A DNA stretch of 64,000 nucleotides from Solea solea. Lineage: Eukaryota > Chordata > Actinopteri > Pleuronectiformes > Soleidae. The DNA lies in the NCBI RefSeq assembly GCF_958295425.1, contig NC_081145.1:21374465-21438464 (forward strand). The letters are read 5' to 3'. Position 1 is the first letter of the stretch; each line of letters begins with the position of its first letter. The position numbers were made by a program, and so were the translations under genes. Shown here piece by piece: positions 21,751 through 33,439 of this stretch. The notes under the pieces were generated by a model. It was not told the origin of the DNA, did no database searches, and saw only the letters and a list, made by a program, of their open reading frames with translations.

Positions 21751-23399
21751 TCCCTTTAATGGGGAATACAAAACTGAAGTTAATTTAATTTATTATTTAT
21801 TGCGGACACATCTGGGTTATATACCCCCCAGAGACACAGAAGACGAAAAGTCTTGTGGATTAAAGATGTGTACCGGCAAAGGAAGATAGACATCAGGTCC
21901 AGAATGTGCTGATATTGTTGTTGTAAAGGTGCAGTAGGGTTTCACCTGCTACTACAGCACCAATGAAAACTTTACTCACTCACTCACTCATATTGCATGT
22001 TTTTGGACTGAACCTGCAAACTCCATGCAAAAGGGCCCTTGGAACCTGGGTGTTCTTGCTGCTACACCAACCGTGTGGCTGTGTGGACGTCTTATGCAGC
22101 AAAAAAACAAAACAAAAAAAAGGGAAAGAGTATGAAAGAAGTGTCACGCTATTAATGCAATGAAACATGCCAAAGGAGCTCATGACAGTAACTCAGCAAC
22201 CATCTATTTTTCCAGTAATCCTGCCCGATATGAATTTAATTTCCCTGTAGATCTCTGTTAGCCATGTCTTTTCATTGATGTAATTGCTTGTATTGGTGTT
22301 TGTGTGTGTGTGTGTGCGTGAAACTGAGAGAGAGAAGATTAGATGTTCCTGAAACCTTCTATCAGCGAGCGATAAGAAAGACACTGTTGAACGTCACTGC
22401 CGTTATTTTTTGAATAATAAGATATTCTAAATGAACAGTTCTAATCATTTGTTGAATGTCCATCCATTCTGCCTCAACAACAAACATGCAGACACACACT
22501 TCCTATCTTTTCTCCCTCATGTCATTTTCATATAAATGTAGTTATTTTACTGTCCAGGGTGTACCCCAGCTGAGATTGGCTATTGGATGGATGTGGATAT
22601 TTTATGCAGGCAACAGATTCTGACAGGGGAATACATTTTAAGCAAGCAATGTAAAGGTTTTACACTTTTTTTTTTCACTCAACAAATCTAGATTTAATTT
22701 GCTGGCTCTGCTGGGGAATTCAATAAAGGACCAACAAATATACTAACTGTGACCAACCTGCAGCAGCTGCATTTACTCACAACCTCACACAGGGAGCTGG
22801 ACTCGACAACAACATTCTCTCTCTCTCTCTCCCCCCCTTTCTCTCTCTGCTGACTGTCCATTTCCCGTCCATTTGTGGTTTCACACGATAGGGGGAAATT
22901 TAAATTAGGGCCGAAAGTTTCATTCGCAACATTAAAAGCGCTGCAAGTTGAGAAAACAATCTAAGGGGGTGAGTTTGTGTTTTTCAGTCTCTAAGTCCGT
23001 CTGTCATTTTCCATTGATTTTCTTTTTTTTTTTTTTTTTAAATAGAGGCACCAGGAAAAACAGCTGAGGTCGCTGAATGCCTGCACATACTGCACAAGAA
23101 CAGAGAAATTGCTTCTTTTCCTTTGAACAAGAACAAAGTTAGTTCTGGCCAGGACATTTCATTCTTCACGAGAAACTTGCAGAACTCCTGGGAAGTCCTC
23201 ATAGGGAATGACAGCACATTTCTGTATTAACCACACCCACTTCAAAATTCTGGCCAATCACACAATAGTTGTCGGACGCCACACAAGAAAAAAGTTCTGT
23301 CCAGATGATGTGTCAAGAACAAGCTGCAAGAAAATAATGACTTCATTCTTTTCTCGCAGCCCTGGTAAGGAGAGAACATGTTTCTTTTGTTCTTGCAGA

Positions 23400-23640
23400 G
23401 TATGTACAGGACTTAAGCCCCCTTGTGGTGCTGGGTGTGTGTTTATCTGTGTGTGTGGCGGTCTAGACGCAGGGAATAGGACACATTCCTACCAAAGAAG
23501 AAGAGAACAATGCTACAACTCCCTCAGACACATCTGGTTCATAGATGAAAGGCCCGTTTTTGTGCTTGGTGAGCGGGGCATATACTCAGTTTCAGTTTGT
23601 GCATGCACAACCAACACGCTCGTGGAAGTGGTTTCATGAC
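23400..23640 (+). mobile_element. Diverged element related to family J
   Basis: Shares 'gtgcttggtgagcggggcat' / 'atactca' with 'ctgcttggtgagcggagctt' / 'atactcc' at 56410-56440, and 'caacacgctcg' with 'caacacgctct'. The arrangement is colinear but diverged. The ORF across it is not conserved between copies. Confidence 0.5.
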
Positions 23641-24704
23641 ACAATTCGCATCATGCGCACGGTGCACATTGGGTCTAGTAAACTAGAGGAGCTAAACACA
23701 GCAAACTGCAACTTTGGGCTGGAAATGGTTAACATTATCAAACCTAAAAGGCCCTGCTACCCCTCTCAAAAACATCTTGACCATTGTTGCCTTGTCCACC
23801 TTGTCTCATCATGTGATAATTCTCCTGTTGCTAAAAATCTTGCCACTGGATTTTTAACATCAATTAATGTTTTGGTGAAGACCTAATGGTCGGTCTCCTG
23901 TAAAACGTGCCGTAAGTTTTGTAAATTCTGTTTCCATTTAGAGGAAAATAGATGACAAAGAATTAGAGTGGTTCAAAATACCTTTTTGGTTAAGAAGACG
24001 GGGTTTACAGTGGGATAATGGTGGAGAAAGCTACGTTAAGAGATGCTCCATCCACGTTCAATACACAGACTTTGTGCACTTTGTTCTCTATGTCGTGAAT
24101 AAATAGAGAAATCCTGCACTTTTAACTTTTCACAAATGTTTTTTTGGTGTTCTTCAGTGGGACAGATATCGTGATGTATCGCTTTGTGATTGTCTTGCAA
24201 TATATAGAGAGTTGTTGTATCGCGGACCATGTATCGTGTGTCATAACGTATTGTACAGTATCCTGTGATTCACACTCTATAAAGCAGCATGGAACATGGA
24301 GTGGACACCAGTGTGTTGGACATCTATTGTCCAACAGGAGCCAGTTTGCAGGTGTCAAATTGTGAATCTGAAGGCTTCAGAACAGGAATTTGTTTTCCAT
24401 GTCCATTTTCATAAACTGTCCATGGATAAAAGTGAATCTCCTTCCTGGCTAACAATCTTTTGGTTCTGGGAACGTTACCTTTTGGTTGTGTGAATGTTCC
24501 CTGAAGGTTCCCCCCTAGATTCTCATGTGGTTGATATGGAAAGTTTTCCTAACATTAGTTTTTGGTTTCACATTCGGTTCTTTGTCACAACCTTCATGCA
24601 ACCTTTAGAAGTTTTTGTAAACAATTGCTCACACAAACTTCTTTGCAACCCACAGAACCTCAGAGACGACCCAATGCTTTGACTTTAGCTGTAGTTTTTA
24701 TAGA

Positions 24705-24706
<2 letters not shown>

Positions 24707-24734
<28 letters not shown>
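24707..24734. repeat. (CA)n microsatellite
   Basis: About 14 perfect units upstream of the bcar1 exon 1a promoter. A (GT)n lies at 24846-24865. Confidence 0.95.
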
Positions 24735-24735
<1 letters not shown>

Positions 24736-24879
24736 TCATCATCCTGCACAGAAGTGCAGCCAGTGTTACAAAAACAAGATGATTTGCAGATGTGAACAAG
24801 CTGACACATGTACGAGCTCACAGGAATTCTCAGGTTTGTGATATGAGTGTGTGTGTGTGTGTGTTTGCTTCTCCCTGCT

Positions 24880-25456
24880 GTGAGAGGCGGTCCCTTTAAG
24901 CGTGGACGGGCTCGTCCCTGTGGAAGGTCGGCTTGTCGGCAGCAGTCAGCGGCTCTAGGCGGTGCTGTGCTCCCCCGTTCCCGCGACACACGAACCTGTC
25001 AACGCAACTGTCCTGTCACATCACAACTGCCGTTTTCTCTGGCTTTTTTTCCTAATTGTTGGAGCGTGACAGACGAGCGGAGTGAAGAAGGAGGACAGAC
25101 CGGCGTCTGCTTCGCTGGACATTCAGGCGTCCGCGCTGCCGCCGCCGCCGCTGCCTCTGCCTGTTTTACCGCAGACACCTTTCCCACCGCTCGCGCCCGC
25201 AAACTCAACCGAACCCTCGACACTTTTTCTCCCCCTCTCGGCTGAGTGTTCCAGCCTCCACCTCCTCTCCTCCAGAGCTCAGCGCGGCATACAAAGTATG
25301 AAAGATGGAGGAGTGACGCTGGAGGAGCCGTGAGTGAAGAAACCTCGCTTTATTGGGGAAAAAAAAAAAAAGTAGCGACGTCTGTGACGCGAGACCACCG
25401 TGTGCGTTAACGCCAGGAGACAGCAGCCAGCAGCCAGAGTGACAGCACCAGCCAAA
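24880..25456 (+). promoter_or_regulatory. bcar1 exon 1a CpG-rich promoter and 5' leader
   Basis: This is the most GC- and CpG-rich stretch in the window (for example 'aagcgtggacgggctcgtcc', 'ccgcgctgccgccgccgccg', 'cccaccgctcgcgcccgc'), sharply different from the AT-rich flanks, as expected for a CpG-island promoter. I see no TATA box. The 3' part is leader, running into the Kozak-like gccaaaATG. A short upstream ORF lies at 25298-25333. The upstream edge is a visual estimate. Confidence 0.65.
25298..25333 (+). other. Upstream ORF in the exon 1a leader (11 codons)
   Basis: ATG at 25298 opens an 11-residue frame, MKDGGVTLEEP, ending in TGA. A second ATG at 25305 opens a 3-codon frame that ends inside it. 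If transcription starts upstream, both would be read before the MSVP start at 25457. The sequence 'gccgtgagtg' at 25328-25337 also resembles a splice donor, so this part of the leader could be spliced. Confidence 0.4.
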
Positions 25457-25468
25457 ATGTCTGTCCCG
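25457..25468 (+). CDS. bcar1: bcar1 (p130Cas) alternative first coding exon 1a, MSVP
   Basis: ATG-TCT-GTC-CCG is followed directly by a perfect gtaagt donor in phase 0, after a Kozak-like gccaaa. From memory one mammalian BCAR1 isoform begins MSVP and continues straight into NVLAKALYDN, the start of the SH3 domain. The exon is partial evidence only: four codons, and the next exon is outside the window. Support comes from the CpG-rich leader, the position downstream of cfdp1 on the same strand (as in mammals), and the second matching start exon at 57420. p130Cas is a cytoplasmic focal-adhesion scaffold with SH3, substrate (YxxP) and Src-binding regions. NEDD9, EFS and CASS4 have other N-termini. 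Confidence 0.8.
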
Positions 25469-26374
25469 GTAAGTGTAAGCACAGCCCGCGGGGGCTTTTA
25501 TCAAGCTGTTATTTTATTTATTGTTTTATATACATTACATTTATGATGAACACACACTTCTTCCTGCTGCGCGAGGACACAAGTGACAGCTCGCGTTCAA
25601 CCGCGTACACACCCAGCGCTGCACCATGCAGCACTTCCATTATTAAAAGGCCAACTTTCCGAAGTGCTGTCACTGTAACAGCCAGTGGTGTCGAGCGGCG
25701 TCACACTGGAGCACAGGGCGAACCATGGTTCTTCATCAGTGAGCCGATTCCTCTGGAGGAACTGCATGAGTTAAACGGCGACAGTGAAATATCAGCAGGA
25801 TACTGTGCAGCTCTGCAAATTAACGCAGGGGCGTTAATGTGGCAGTTTTTTGGCTGTGCTCTTGCTCTTAGGTTCTCTGTCGTGCCATAGCTATTCTCGG
25901 CAGACCTGCCCTGTCAACACATTTAGACAGCTGGATGTTACGTGTGTGTGTGTGTGTGTGTGCTGCTCGAGATGGTCTTGATGGAGCTTGTTGTGTTGCT
26001 CTTTATCACATTCCTGAGGATCTGTTTCACAAACTCTGCCTGAAGGCTCTCATTTGTGAGTGTGTGTTTGTCAGCCCCATAGGTCCTATTTAAAGGTACA
26101 GTAAACAGGATTTTCTTTGGCATTATTGATGGAAGACCTCTTGGTAAATCAAGTGATCAGGGAGAGAATGACCCTCCTGCATCTCCTCTGGGCCTCATAT
26201 CTACATCTGACCAGTCACAGGGGCGTCCAGACTCCAGAGAGAGCCTGAGCTCCTATTTGGCTGTTCTGCTCAAACTAATATGCATACAGGTCCCTTAATT
26301 TGGAACGATTCGGTGCGCTTACAAGCATGTTTAAAGTCAGATTTTAAAGACAATAAATCCAGTTTTCTCAATGT

Positions 26375-26785
26375 CATGTAAACACGTTAGTCCTACTAAA
26401 TTCAAGCTAGTCTTAGTCAGACTAACATACCTGGATAGCGCGAGTCATAGTGGGATTACTCCTGCATGTACACACTTAGTGGGACTGGAAACTTTCTCCC
26501 CCCGTCTTTGAACTGCGGTGGCATCTTCCTTCGGACAACGTCGCAATCAAAAATTCAATTTGTATCACAATTAACATGACGTACAACGCTCGCTGTTTGT
26601 TTTTCTGTGACGTAAAGCTCAGCAGGAAAGTGATTCAATATGCACTAGCTTAGAGAGCGATACAGCGCCACCTATGGAGGCGGAGTCAAACTTTCACAGA
26701 CTCTGCAAGTTGTCCGGTTGCCTGTCTTAGTCGTACTAAGCTCGCCTTAGCTTGATCCGTGCATGTAATCGTACCGAGTCTTACT
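26375..26785. mobile_element. MITE-like element, family D
   Basis: The left end 'catgtaaacacgttagtcct' then 'caagctagtcttagtcagac', and the right end 'cttagtcgtactaagctcgc' then 'gatccgtgcatgtaatcgta', form an imperfect inverted repeat (catgtaa/ttacatg and nested ctaagac-type motifs). The interior has 'gcgccacctatggaggcgga'. No ORF. A DNA transposon remnant is the best reading. Confidence 0.55.
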
Positions 26786-27429
26786 CCGGCACCAGTAACA
26801 ACTGCCTGTGCTGCAAAGAAACCTTAAAAAGAAATGGAAACAGAGAATCTGCCGATATAGACAGGTTGTACTGTGTTTACTGCAGACATGGGAAAATGTG
26901 TGTTTATTGTAATCTGTGGATTAAACTCAGTTTTAAAGTCTATCGCAGCTTCGACCGTATGTATTTACTGCAATGATGCGATGATGCTGTATCTGAGTGT
27001 GGGCTGTCATTGGCACTCACCTGTAAACACTCCACACTGATGTGTATTATGTGTAGGTGGTGAGATGTGAGTGGTGCTTTGAGTGGGGACCAGTGTTTGG
27101 TGGTTTTTAGCTCACTGTCAAGAATATTCATACCTTGGCTGGTGGATTCATCCGTCTACCTACCTACCTATGTACCTCCTGCACCCACACCATGTGGAAG
27201 AGGAGAGCACTCATGTAGAGGACTATTACATTAGGCTCCTCTACATCGCTGTCATCTCTATTAATGCGAGTCCGCTGCCGTGTGAAAAGGTGTTTCCACC
27301 TACTGAGGTGCAAAGGCGGTGGCTGCTCTGCCCTTTCCCACTGTGGAAGAATGTGTTCTGATCTGTTCAACCTGGCAAGAACACATGGACCTGCTCCCTC
27401 CTGCTAGTTGACGAGACATGCTGGAAATT

Positions 27430-27433
<4 letters not shown>

Positions 27434-27496
<63 letters not shown>
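27434..27496. repeat. (CT)n microsatellite, about 31 units
   Basis: One of the longest perfect dinucleotide runs in the window. A (GACA)n tract follows at 27636-27660. The Leu-Ser repeat ORF across it is spurious. Confidence 0.95.
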
Positions 27497-27500
<4 letters not shown>

Positions 27501-29079
27501 CTCCGTTTGTGTGTCACAGAGAATCAGAGATGTGCAGTATGTGAATGTGTTTCACTAAAAGAAGAGACAGAGGCAGTGAATTCCTCTTCAGTCAGCTTCA
27601 TTCTCTCTGACAGCTGAGACAGACAGATAGCGAGAGACAGACAGACAGACAGGCAGACAGACTACTAGGAGGACACACTTTTTCAAAGTAGTGGAAGCAC
27701 AGATGATACCAAATATTATCGGCACAAAACTTCACTTTTCTCAGAAAAACCTCAATCAGCTTGAGTTAAATGTATCCAGAGATAAAGCCTTCATTTCCTT
27801 AACAGCATCACTTGGTGATAATATGTGCTACTGGCTGTACTATCTTTGTTACATGAGTTAGTAGCTGTGAGCGACCGTCAAACTGCATGCACATTTGGTC
27901 TCGATCATTTTCTCTTTCAGCCCTGCTAGGAGATGATGAATTTGAAAATGATCACAGAAAACAAGATTTGATGGCAAACGTTAAATAGCACACCCATATT
28001 AAATCCTTAAAATCCTTGTATTTTGTCATAGCACAGTATTTATTATAACTTTTTTTTAACAGAAAGATAGAATATCTTTTCCTGGAATTGTGCAGCCCTA
28101 TTTTGTGTTGGCAGTCACACAGATATGTTGTGCTGCTTATCTTAAGACCATTTCATTTCATTTGCAATGATTATAAGCTAATTGTCAGAACTCTACGTAA
28201 ACTACGCGAAGTTGATTTAAATTTTTATTACATCCACATTATTTCTGTACTGAGTGTAAAAGCGATTGTACGAGAAGTGCTGTTAAGGATTTGTTTCTTT
28301 AAATAGTGGACTTTTGCTGGTGATAGTGTTGGCTCAGCAGCACGTTGCCATGGTGATGGAGACATAATACATAATGTTTACTTACCTGAGTGGTAGTGGG
28401 GTCACTGCCGGTGTGCGAGTGTGTTTGCAAGTGATCGGCGTATTTGATCTACCAGGTGGAGAAAGGAAGTGCATTATGCCGAGTATTTGCTCCTCAATGT
28501 TCTCATGCATTCTAACCATTGTTGACATCACCCGTGACATCACCACACCTGCAGTGTCGGCCAGTGACAGCCGAGTTTCCAAAGCAACTGTTCCCATGAT
28601 CCTCGCAGCTTATCGTCATCGTGGGTCGCACACACATGAGCAAACACAAACGCATGCTTTCCGTGACGCACATGCTTATGGAAGATCTGTTCCTGGAAAC
28701 AAAGTGTTTGAAGCATTTTAAAATCAACGCAGCTTGATGTGCGGATCACACACACACTCACACACACAGCCCAGGGTGTTAATTTCAGACTGCGATGTTG
28801 TGTGCAGCTGAATCTACCAGACTGTAGCTGGCGGCTTGTCTACTGTGTATTATCCTTCCCACACGCACACCTACACGTGCACACTCACACAACTACTGTA
28901 GCAGCAGCAGCAGCAGCAGCAGAGGCCAAGCCTGGGTCAGATATATTTATAGAATTTAAAGAGAGTAGCTGAGCGCACAATGAGAGGTTTTTGCACACAT
29001 GCACACCAAGACATTACTGATGTGCATGTAAGTCATATTAAACCTGATTGTTTTAATGTTTTCTATTAAATAATTAAAG

Positions 29080-29289
29080 AAGAAATGCACCATATTGGAC
29101 TTTTCACCGATATCTGATATGCCGATATATTGGGGGGGGGGGAAAAAACAATAGTTGTAGAGCGCACAAGCATAGAAGTCAAGGTGGTAGCGGCCTATTT
29201 TAACCTACTTTTGTAGTCATTAGTCATAACCGCAGATCCTGGTGTGTTTGCCGACATCCAATATCTGGCGATAATATTGTGCATCCCTC
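29080..29289. mobile_element. Short hAT-type element with 8-bp target-site duplication, family F
   Basis: The element starts aagaaatgcac and ends gtgcatccctc, an 11-bp inverted terminus with two mismatches. It is flanked on both sides by the identical octamer aattaaag (29072-29079 and 29290-29297). An 8-bp duplication is the signature of hAT transposases. The interior carries 'ccgatatctgatatgccgat' and 'gacatccaatatctggcgat', themselves inverted, and a G run. There is no ORF, so it was mobilised in trans. A related terminus lies near 47030-47095 and 15341-15370. Confidence 0.85.
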
Positions 29290-29669
29290 AATTAAAGTGG
29301 TTTATACAAAAAATATGCAGTCATTTGCACCAAATGTTCCAAAAAACAACAACCCAAGCAGTTCCACTGTTCTTTACTGAAAGTAATTGATGGGAAAAAA
29401 AATTGTGTTTAGTTGGTTTTCTGTCAATTGAACTAAGTGGTAGTTCGAAAAAAAAAAAGAAGTACTTTATTCGTTTGAAATTGAATCGAATTGGATTTAG
29501 TCTTTGTGTTGAATTAAATCAGTTTTAGGTTTCAGCATTTTTTCAGATCACAGGCTTTAATAAATGAAGACCAATCACCACAAATACGCCGACTGTTCCC
29601 AAATCACCTGTCTTGTGAGGCGGACTGATGATGTAATGTAATGATGAAGAAGCCCTCCAGTTTCTCAGT

Positions 29670-29775
29670 GTCCTTGAGCGGCTCCTAACCGCTGCTGCTG
29701 ACGCTGCACCATCACTGTGTGAAAGTGTGTGAATGGGGGGGAACGAGGCACACATAGTGAGAGTAAAGCTCTTTA
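29670..29775 (+). mobile_element. SINE-like fragment (body and tail)
   Basis: The order 'ccttgagcggctcctaacc' then 'gctgctgctgacgctgcacc' then 'gtgtgaaagtgtgtgaatgg' then 'gagagtaaagctcttt' parallels the body of a tRNA-derived fish repeat ('...ccttgagcaaggcactgaacc...cactgtgtgaatgggtgaatg...taaagcgcttt', from memory). The tRNA head is missing here; it is present in the copy at 43620-43830. Confidence 0.6.
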
Positions 29776-29990
29776 AAGAGTAATTCAGCAGAATTCAGCA
29801 TGAGCGGGAGAGGAAGTAGGAAAATAAAATGTCCGGCTTACTTTTCAGAATAAAACCTCCCGTGTTGACACCACATCGTATTTCACTCAACTACATCACA
29901 GGAAGAGTCCTTGCAAAGCTCAGCGTGCTCCTGTTTCTTCGATCGGTAGAAATATGGCTCAGTTTGTCGTGTTTACAACATACAGTATAT

Positions 29991-30500
29991 GGCCCTTTTC
30001 TGCTATGGTCCCAGCTCGGGGCGGCACGGTTTAGGTTGGTTTTCCACTACAAAAATAGTAGTCGTCACTGCACGGCTGCATGAAACTGCACGAGTGACGA
30101 GTGACTTGTAAAGCAGTTGTTTTCAGTGTAACTGAATCATTAGAATCAGTTAATTAAAAAAGATTTATTCAGTTCCTCCTCCATGACCGGAGCACAGACT
30201 GTCACTGGACTGAAATACAGCAGCAGGGTTTGCGATGCGGCTCACTGGTCGTAAATACACCAGACTCCTCTGTTAAATACGGAGATTTTAGACATTTCCC
30301 TGGTAATTGTTGGAGATAATCCCATGTTTTTTAGGACTGTTAAGTCTTTTTTAACTGATCTACAGATTCTTGTGTCGGACGTCTCTTCCTGTGACGGCAC
30401 TCTGACCAATCAGTGGCCGGCAGTCTGGCGACGTCACACATCGCGAGTGAAAATGCAACTTAACCGTGCCATGCCGAGCCGAGTCGAGCCAGTGGAATCA
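29991..30500. mobile_element. MITE-like element, family C, near-complete copy
   Basis: The left end 'ggtcccagctcggggcggca' / 'cggttta' and the right end 'ttaaccgtgccatgccgagc' / 'cgagtcgagcc' form an imperfect terminal inverted repeat about 510 bp apart. Next to the left end is 'ttggttttccactacaaaaa'. The interior matches the cfdp1 intron 3 fragment at 11371-11700. The outermost right bases are degraded and no duplication is visible. No ORF. Confidence 0.75.
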
Positions 30501-31702
30501 CTAAAGTTGAGAAAAACTCAACTTTTCAAAAGGCAACGCGGTCATCAGCAAATCAAATCACGTCCATGCAAATATCCCAGCTCAGGCACGGGGCAGTCAA
30601 AACATGTTTATGTAAATACGGGGCCCGCCTCACCTCACCTCAAACACTGAAATGGGGAAGATTGATGATTTTTGTAGATTTTTGGAGAAACCAAGCTTGG
30701 GGAAAGGTTGGCAGAGGCATGCGGTGAACCTGGCATGTGTTCATCTGTATGAGAAGTGTAGTTCCTGTTTACCTTCCTTAGGCTTTGTAGGGCTGTATCC
30801 ACCTCTGCAAAGCATAAAAACATGCTTTTTTTTTTTATAAAAAAACCACATTTTTCACAACCAAGCAGCAAGGTTTGGTATCACTGAACTTAAAATGCAT
30901 GTTTACTCAGTGATTTCAACTGCCGAAAGTTTTATTTAAGAGATTGAAACCTGATGACATCACCTGGATGTTTGTTAAATGTTGTTGCTTGTTTTATTTG
31001 AAGGTAAATATAAAGAATATTCGTAGTAGTCGTGTTGTGAACTGCTACTGTTATAGCTGAGCCAAGTGAGTGTGTTATTTCAAGCAGTGTGTCCACTGGA
31101 GAGTGTTTTATGACAGAGGGGAAGAAAGGGTTGGGGTTAAGTGCTTCTCATGTTCAGTCTGTGTTCTCCATTTCCTCTGTGCGTGTGTGTGTGTGTGAGA
31201 GAGAGAGATTTCTAAATGGACACATGAATAGATAAATTTTGTTTTAACGTTTGATGAGAGCGGATGTGTTCTTGCATTTATACATGAATCTGTGATATGT
31301 GCGTCTCATTCTGCACATGCATGTGTATTGATGTGGCCACAGCATAATGCTGTCCATACATGTTATTTGTGTTCAACTCGGGAAGACTGAGTCATGCATT
31401 AATCACACACACACACACACCCACTCTCCTTGGGTATGGTAGGCGGGGTTTCCTATGGCTGTGCACAGGGACAGCGTGGTCAGGGCAATGCTAGTGTCGT
31501 TTGTGCATAACAGTAATGCTTGTTTCAGTAATGCTTAATGTTTCATTAATCTTGTTTCATTAATCGTCTCCATCGCATCCAAGTGCTCACTCACGCACAC
31601 ATACACCTTGCATCTCAATTTCCCTCAGCTCTCCATGGTCTTGGTAGGGAGTTGCTAGGGGCAACAGGAGGCTCTGCTATGCGTGGCAGTAACATATAGG
31701 CA

Positions 31703-31730
31703 GCCTGTGTGTGTGTGTGTGTGTGTGTGT
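31703..31730. repeat. (TG)n microsatellite
   Basis: About 14 perfect units. Confidence 0.95.
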
Positions 31731-32446
31731 ATTGTGATATAAGAACAGGTTTGAGGTGAGTCACAGTTATTGGGAGAGTTAGGGTTCCTGGAGGCTTCAG
31801 TGAAATCAGTGTGTGTGGTTTATTAGAGCTGCTCACTGTGTGGTCCTTTTTAAATATATAAGCAGCAGTGGAAAGCATTTAGATGAATGAAAAAACAAAG
31901 AAGCGACTGCATCGTGTTGACCATCATTCAAATAGCGTATTGTAATTTATTTATTTAAAGTACGGGACATGCTTCAAGCTTCCAACACAAAGACGTGCAC
32001 AGTGGACTGGAGTCCTAGTGGCAACTGCTTGTGAAGTCACCCAAAATAATCTGAAGCCTTGCAAAGGCAATGTTGAGGTCTTATTGGATGATACCAGCTG
32101 TCAATCACACTGGTGTACAGTGGACATGTGACATGCTGCCTCATCTATTTTTCCCTAAAATGGGAAACTAATGTACAAATTTGACATCATGCTATTGAAG
32201 AAGACCTGAAGCTATAGTGAATGAGATGATTAACTCCTATAGGGAAAGTTTACTAATGTTATAAATCAAGAAAGACATGGGCTCATTTTCCTCTGGAACC
32301 AGCAACGTCACTCCCTGGTGGTGGCTACTCAGACTACATGTACTTTTTTGTACATATATATATGGTCTATGGTGTATATATACAGTATATGGTCTATGGT
32401 GCTGCCACTGTATTGATATTTATTTATGGCATAAGTGCTTTGTACA

Positions 32447-33073
32447 GGCTGCCCCACATTAGGGAATAATTTGCCAGTTTTCGGTCCCGATCTGGCCCTT
32501 CCAACAAATGTGGGTGCTTCCGATTTTAGGCTGATTTTGTGGCCAAATTATCCTGTAGTGTGAGGGATTAACAGACGCAATTTTAACATCATCGGACGCA
32601 TCAGAGTCTTCAAATTTCAAATCATAATTATTAATTAAGTGTTTGATATTTACGCCTGAACAGCAATTACCAATGAGAGTGAATTGACCGGGAAACGAAT
32701 GTTGCGTACTTTTGTTTAGAACCCTAACTTGTACAAGCAAAGTTGATTCCTTCATCTCAGCTGTACATGACTTTATCCACAACACAAAATATTGCACACA
32801 CAACAGCGGTTAACATGTCTGTTTCTCAACATCTCTTTCTCAAATCACGTTAACTCAAGCGAGTTTCTGTGAGATTCCAAAATCCCTGGAATCTCTGCGC
32901 TGAAATCGTTTGATGAAACGCCAGGTGTGTGCTCCCGCGTCTTGACTGGATCGTCGAGTCTGTGCTTTCTCAGGATTGAAACATTGAAAATCAGTTCCAA
33001 AGTGTCTCTGTGGTCGCCGACGTTTTTTAAAATCAAGTCAGATTTTAAAAATCCTCTAGTGTGGGGGCAGACT
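32447..33073. mobile_element. Inverted-repeat DNA transposon remnant, about 625 bp
   Basis: The left end reads ggctgccccacattaggg. The right end reads ctctagtgtgggggcagac, whose reverse complement gtctgcccccacactagag matches it with few differences. Both continue into similar AT-rich sequence (aataattt and gattttt). No shared ORF and no intact flanking duplication. Short reading frames inside (for example 32845-33036, minus) have no recognisable transposase motif. Confidence 0.65.
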
Positions 33074-33319
33074 TAAAGCTTCTGCCGCTTTTGATAAAGC
33101 CACAGCAACAATAATAATAATAATAATAATAATAATCGGCTCTGAAGGTACAGCTATTTACCACAGGGAACCGCTGTGCCGTAGAAATGCCATGATCTCC
33201 CTTGAGAATACATCTGGGAGTTGTGTTATTACAGAGTTGCAGGTAAGAAGCTGTCAGTGTTATCAGCACATTTCACAATTGTTGCTTTGGTGTTTACAGC
33301 CTGTGAAATCAGCGTAAGC

Positions 33320-33324
<5 letters not shown>

Positions 33325-33360
<36 letters not shown>

Positions 33361-33439
33361 TGAGCTGCATCTCGCTTCAACGCGCCTCGGTGGTCGACTG
33401 CAGTCGGCACACAGAGCAACACACACACACACACACACA
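33325..33439. repeat. Facing (TG)n and (CA)n microsatellites
   Basis: A (TG)n run at about 33325-33358 and a (CA)n run at 33421-33438 face each other across 62 bp, so the single strand could fold into a long GT/AC stem. Confidence 0.9.

Larger units (their letters stand above)
21750..24880. other. Intergenic region between cfdp1 and bcar1
   Basis: I see no gene. Contents are a repeat fragment at 21985-22060, a (TG)n at 22300-22318, a (CT)n near 22817-22836, an A/T homopolymer around 23022-23041, a MITE-like region about 23400-23640 related to 56231-56493, and a (CA)n at 24707-24734. Confidence 0.6.

Noticed and set aside
24847..25245. 132-residue plus-strand ORF over the exon 1a leader
   Set aside because: Long ORFs are common in GC-rich leaders by chance. 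It starts in a (TG)n tract, has no family features, and lies upstream of the better supported MSVP start.
27408..27617. Leu-Ser repeat ORF
   Set aside because: It is a translation of the (CT)n microsatellite.
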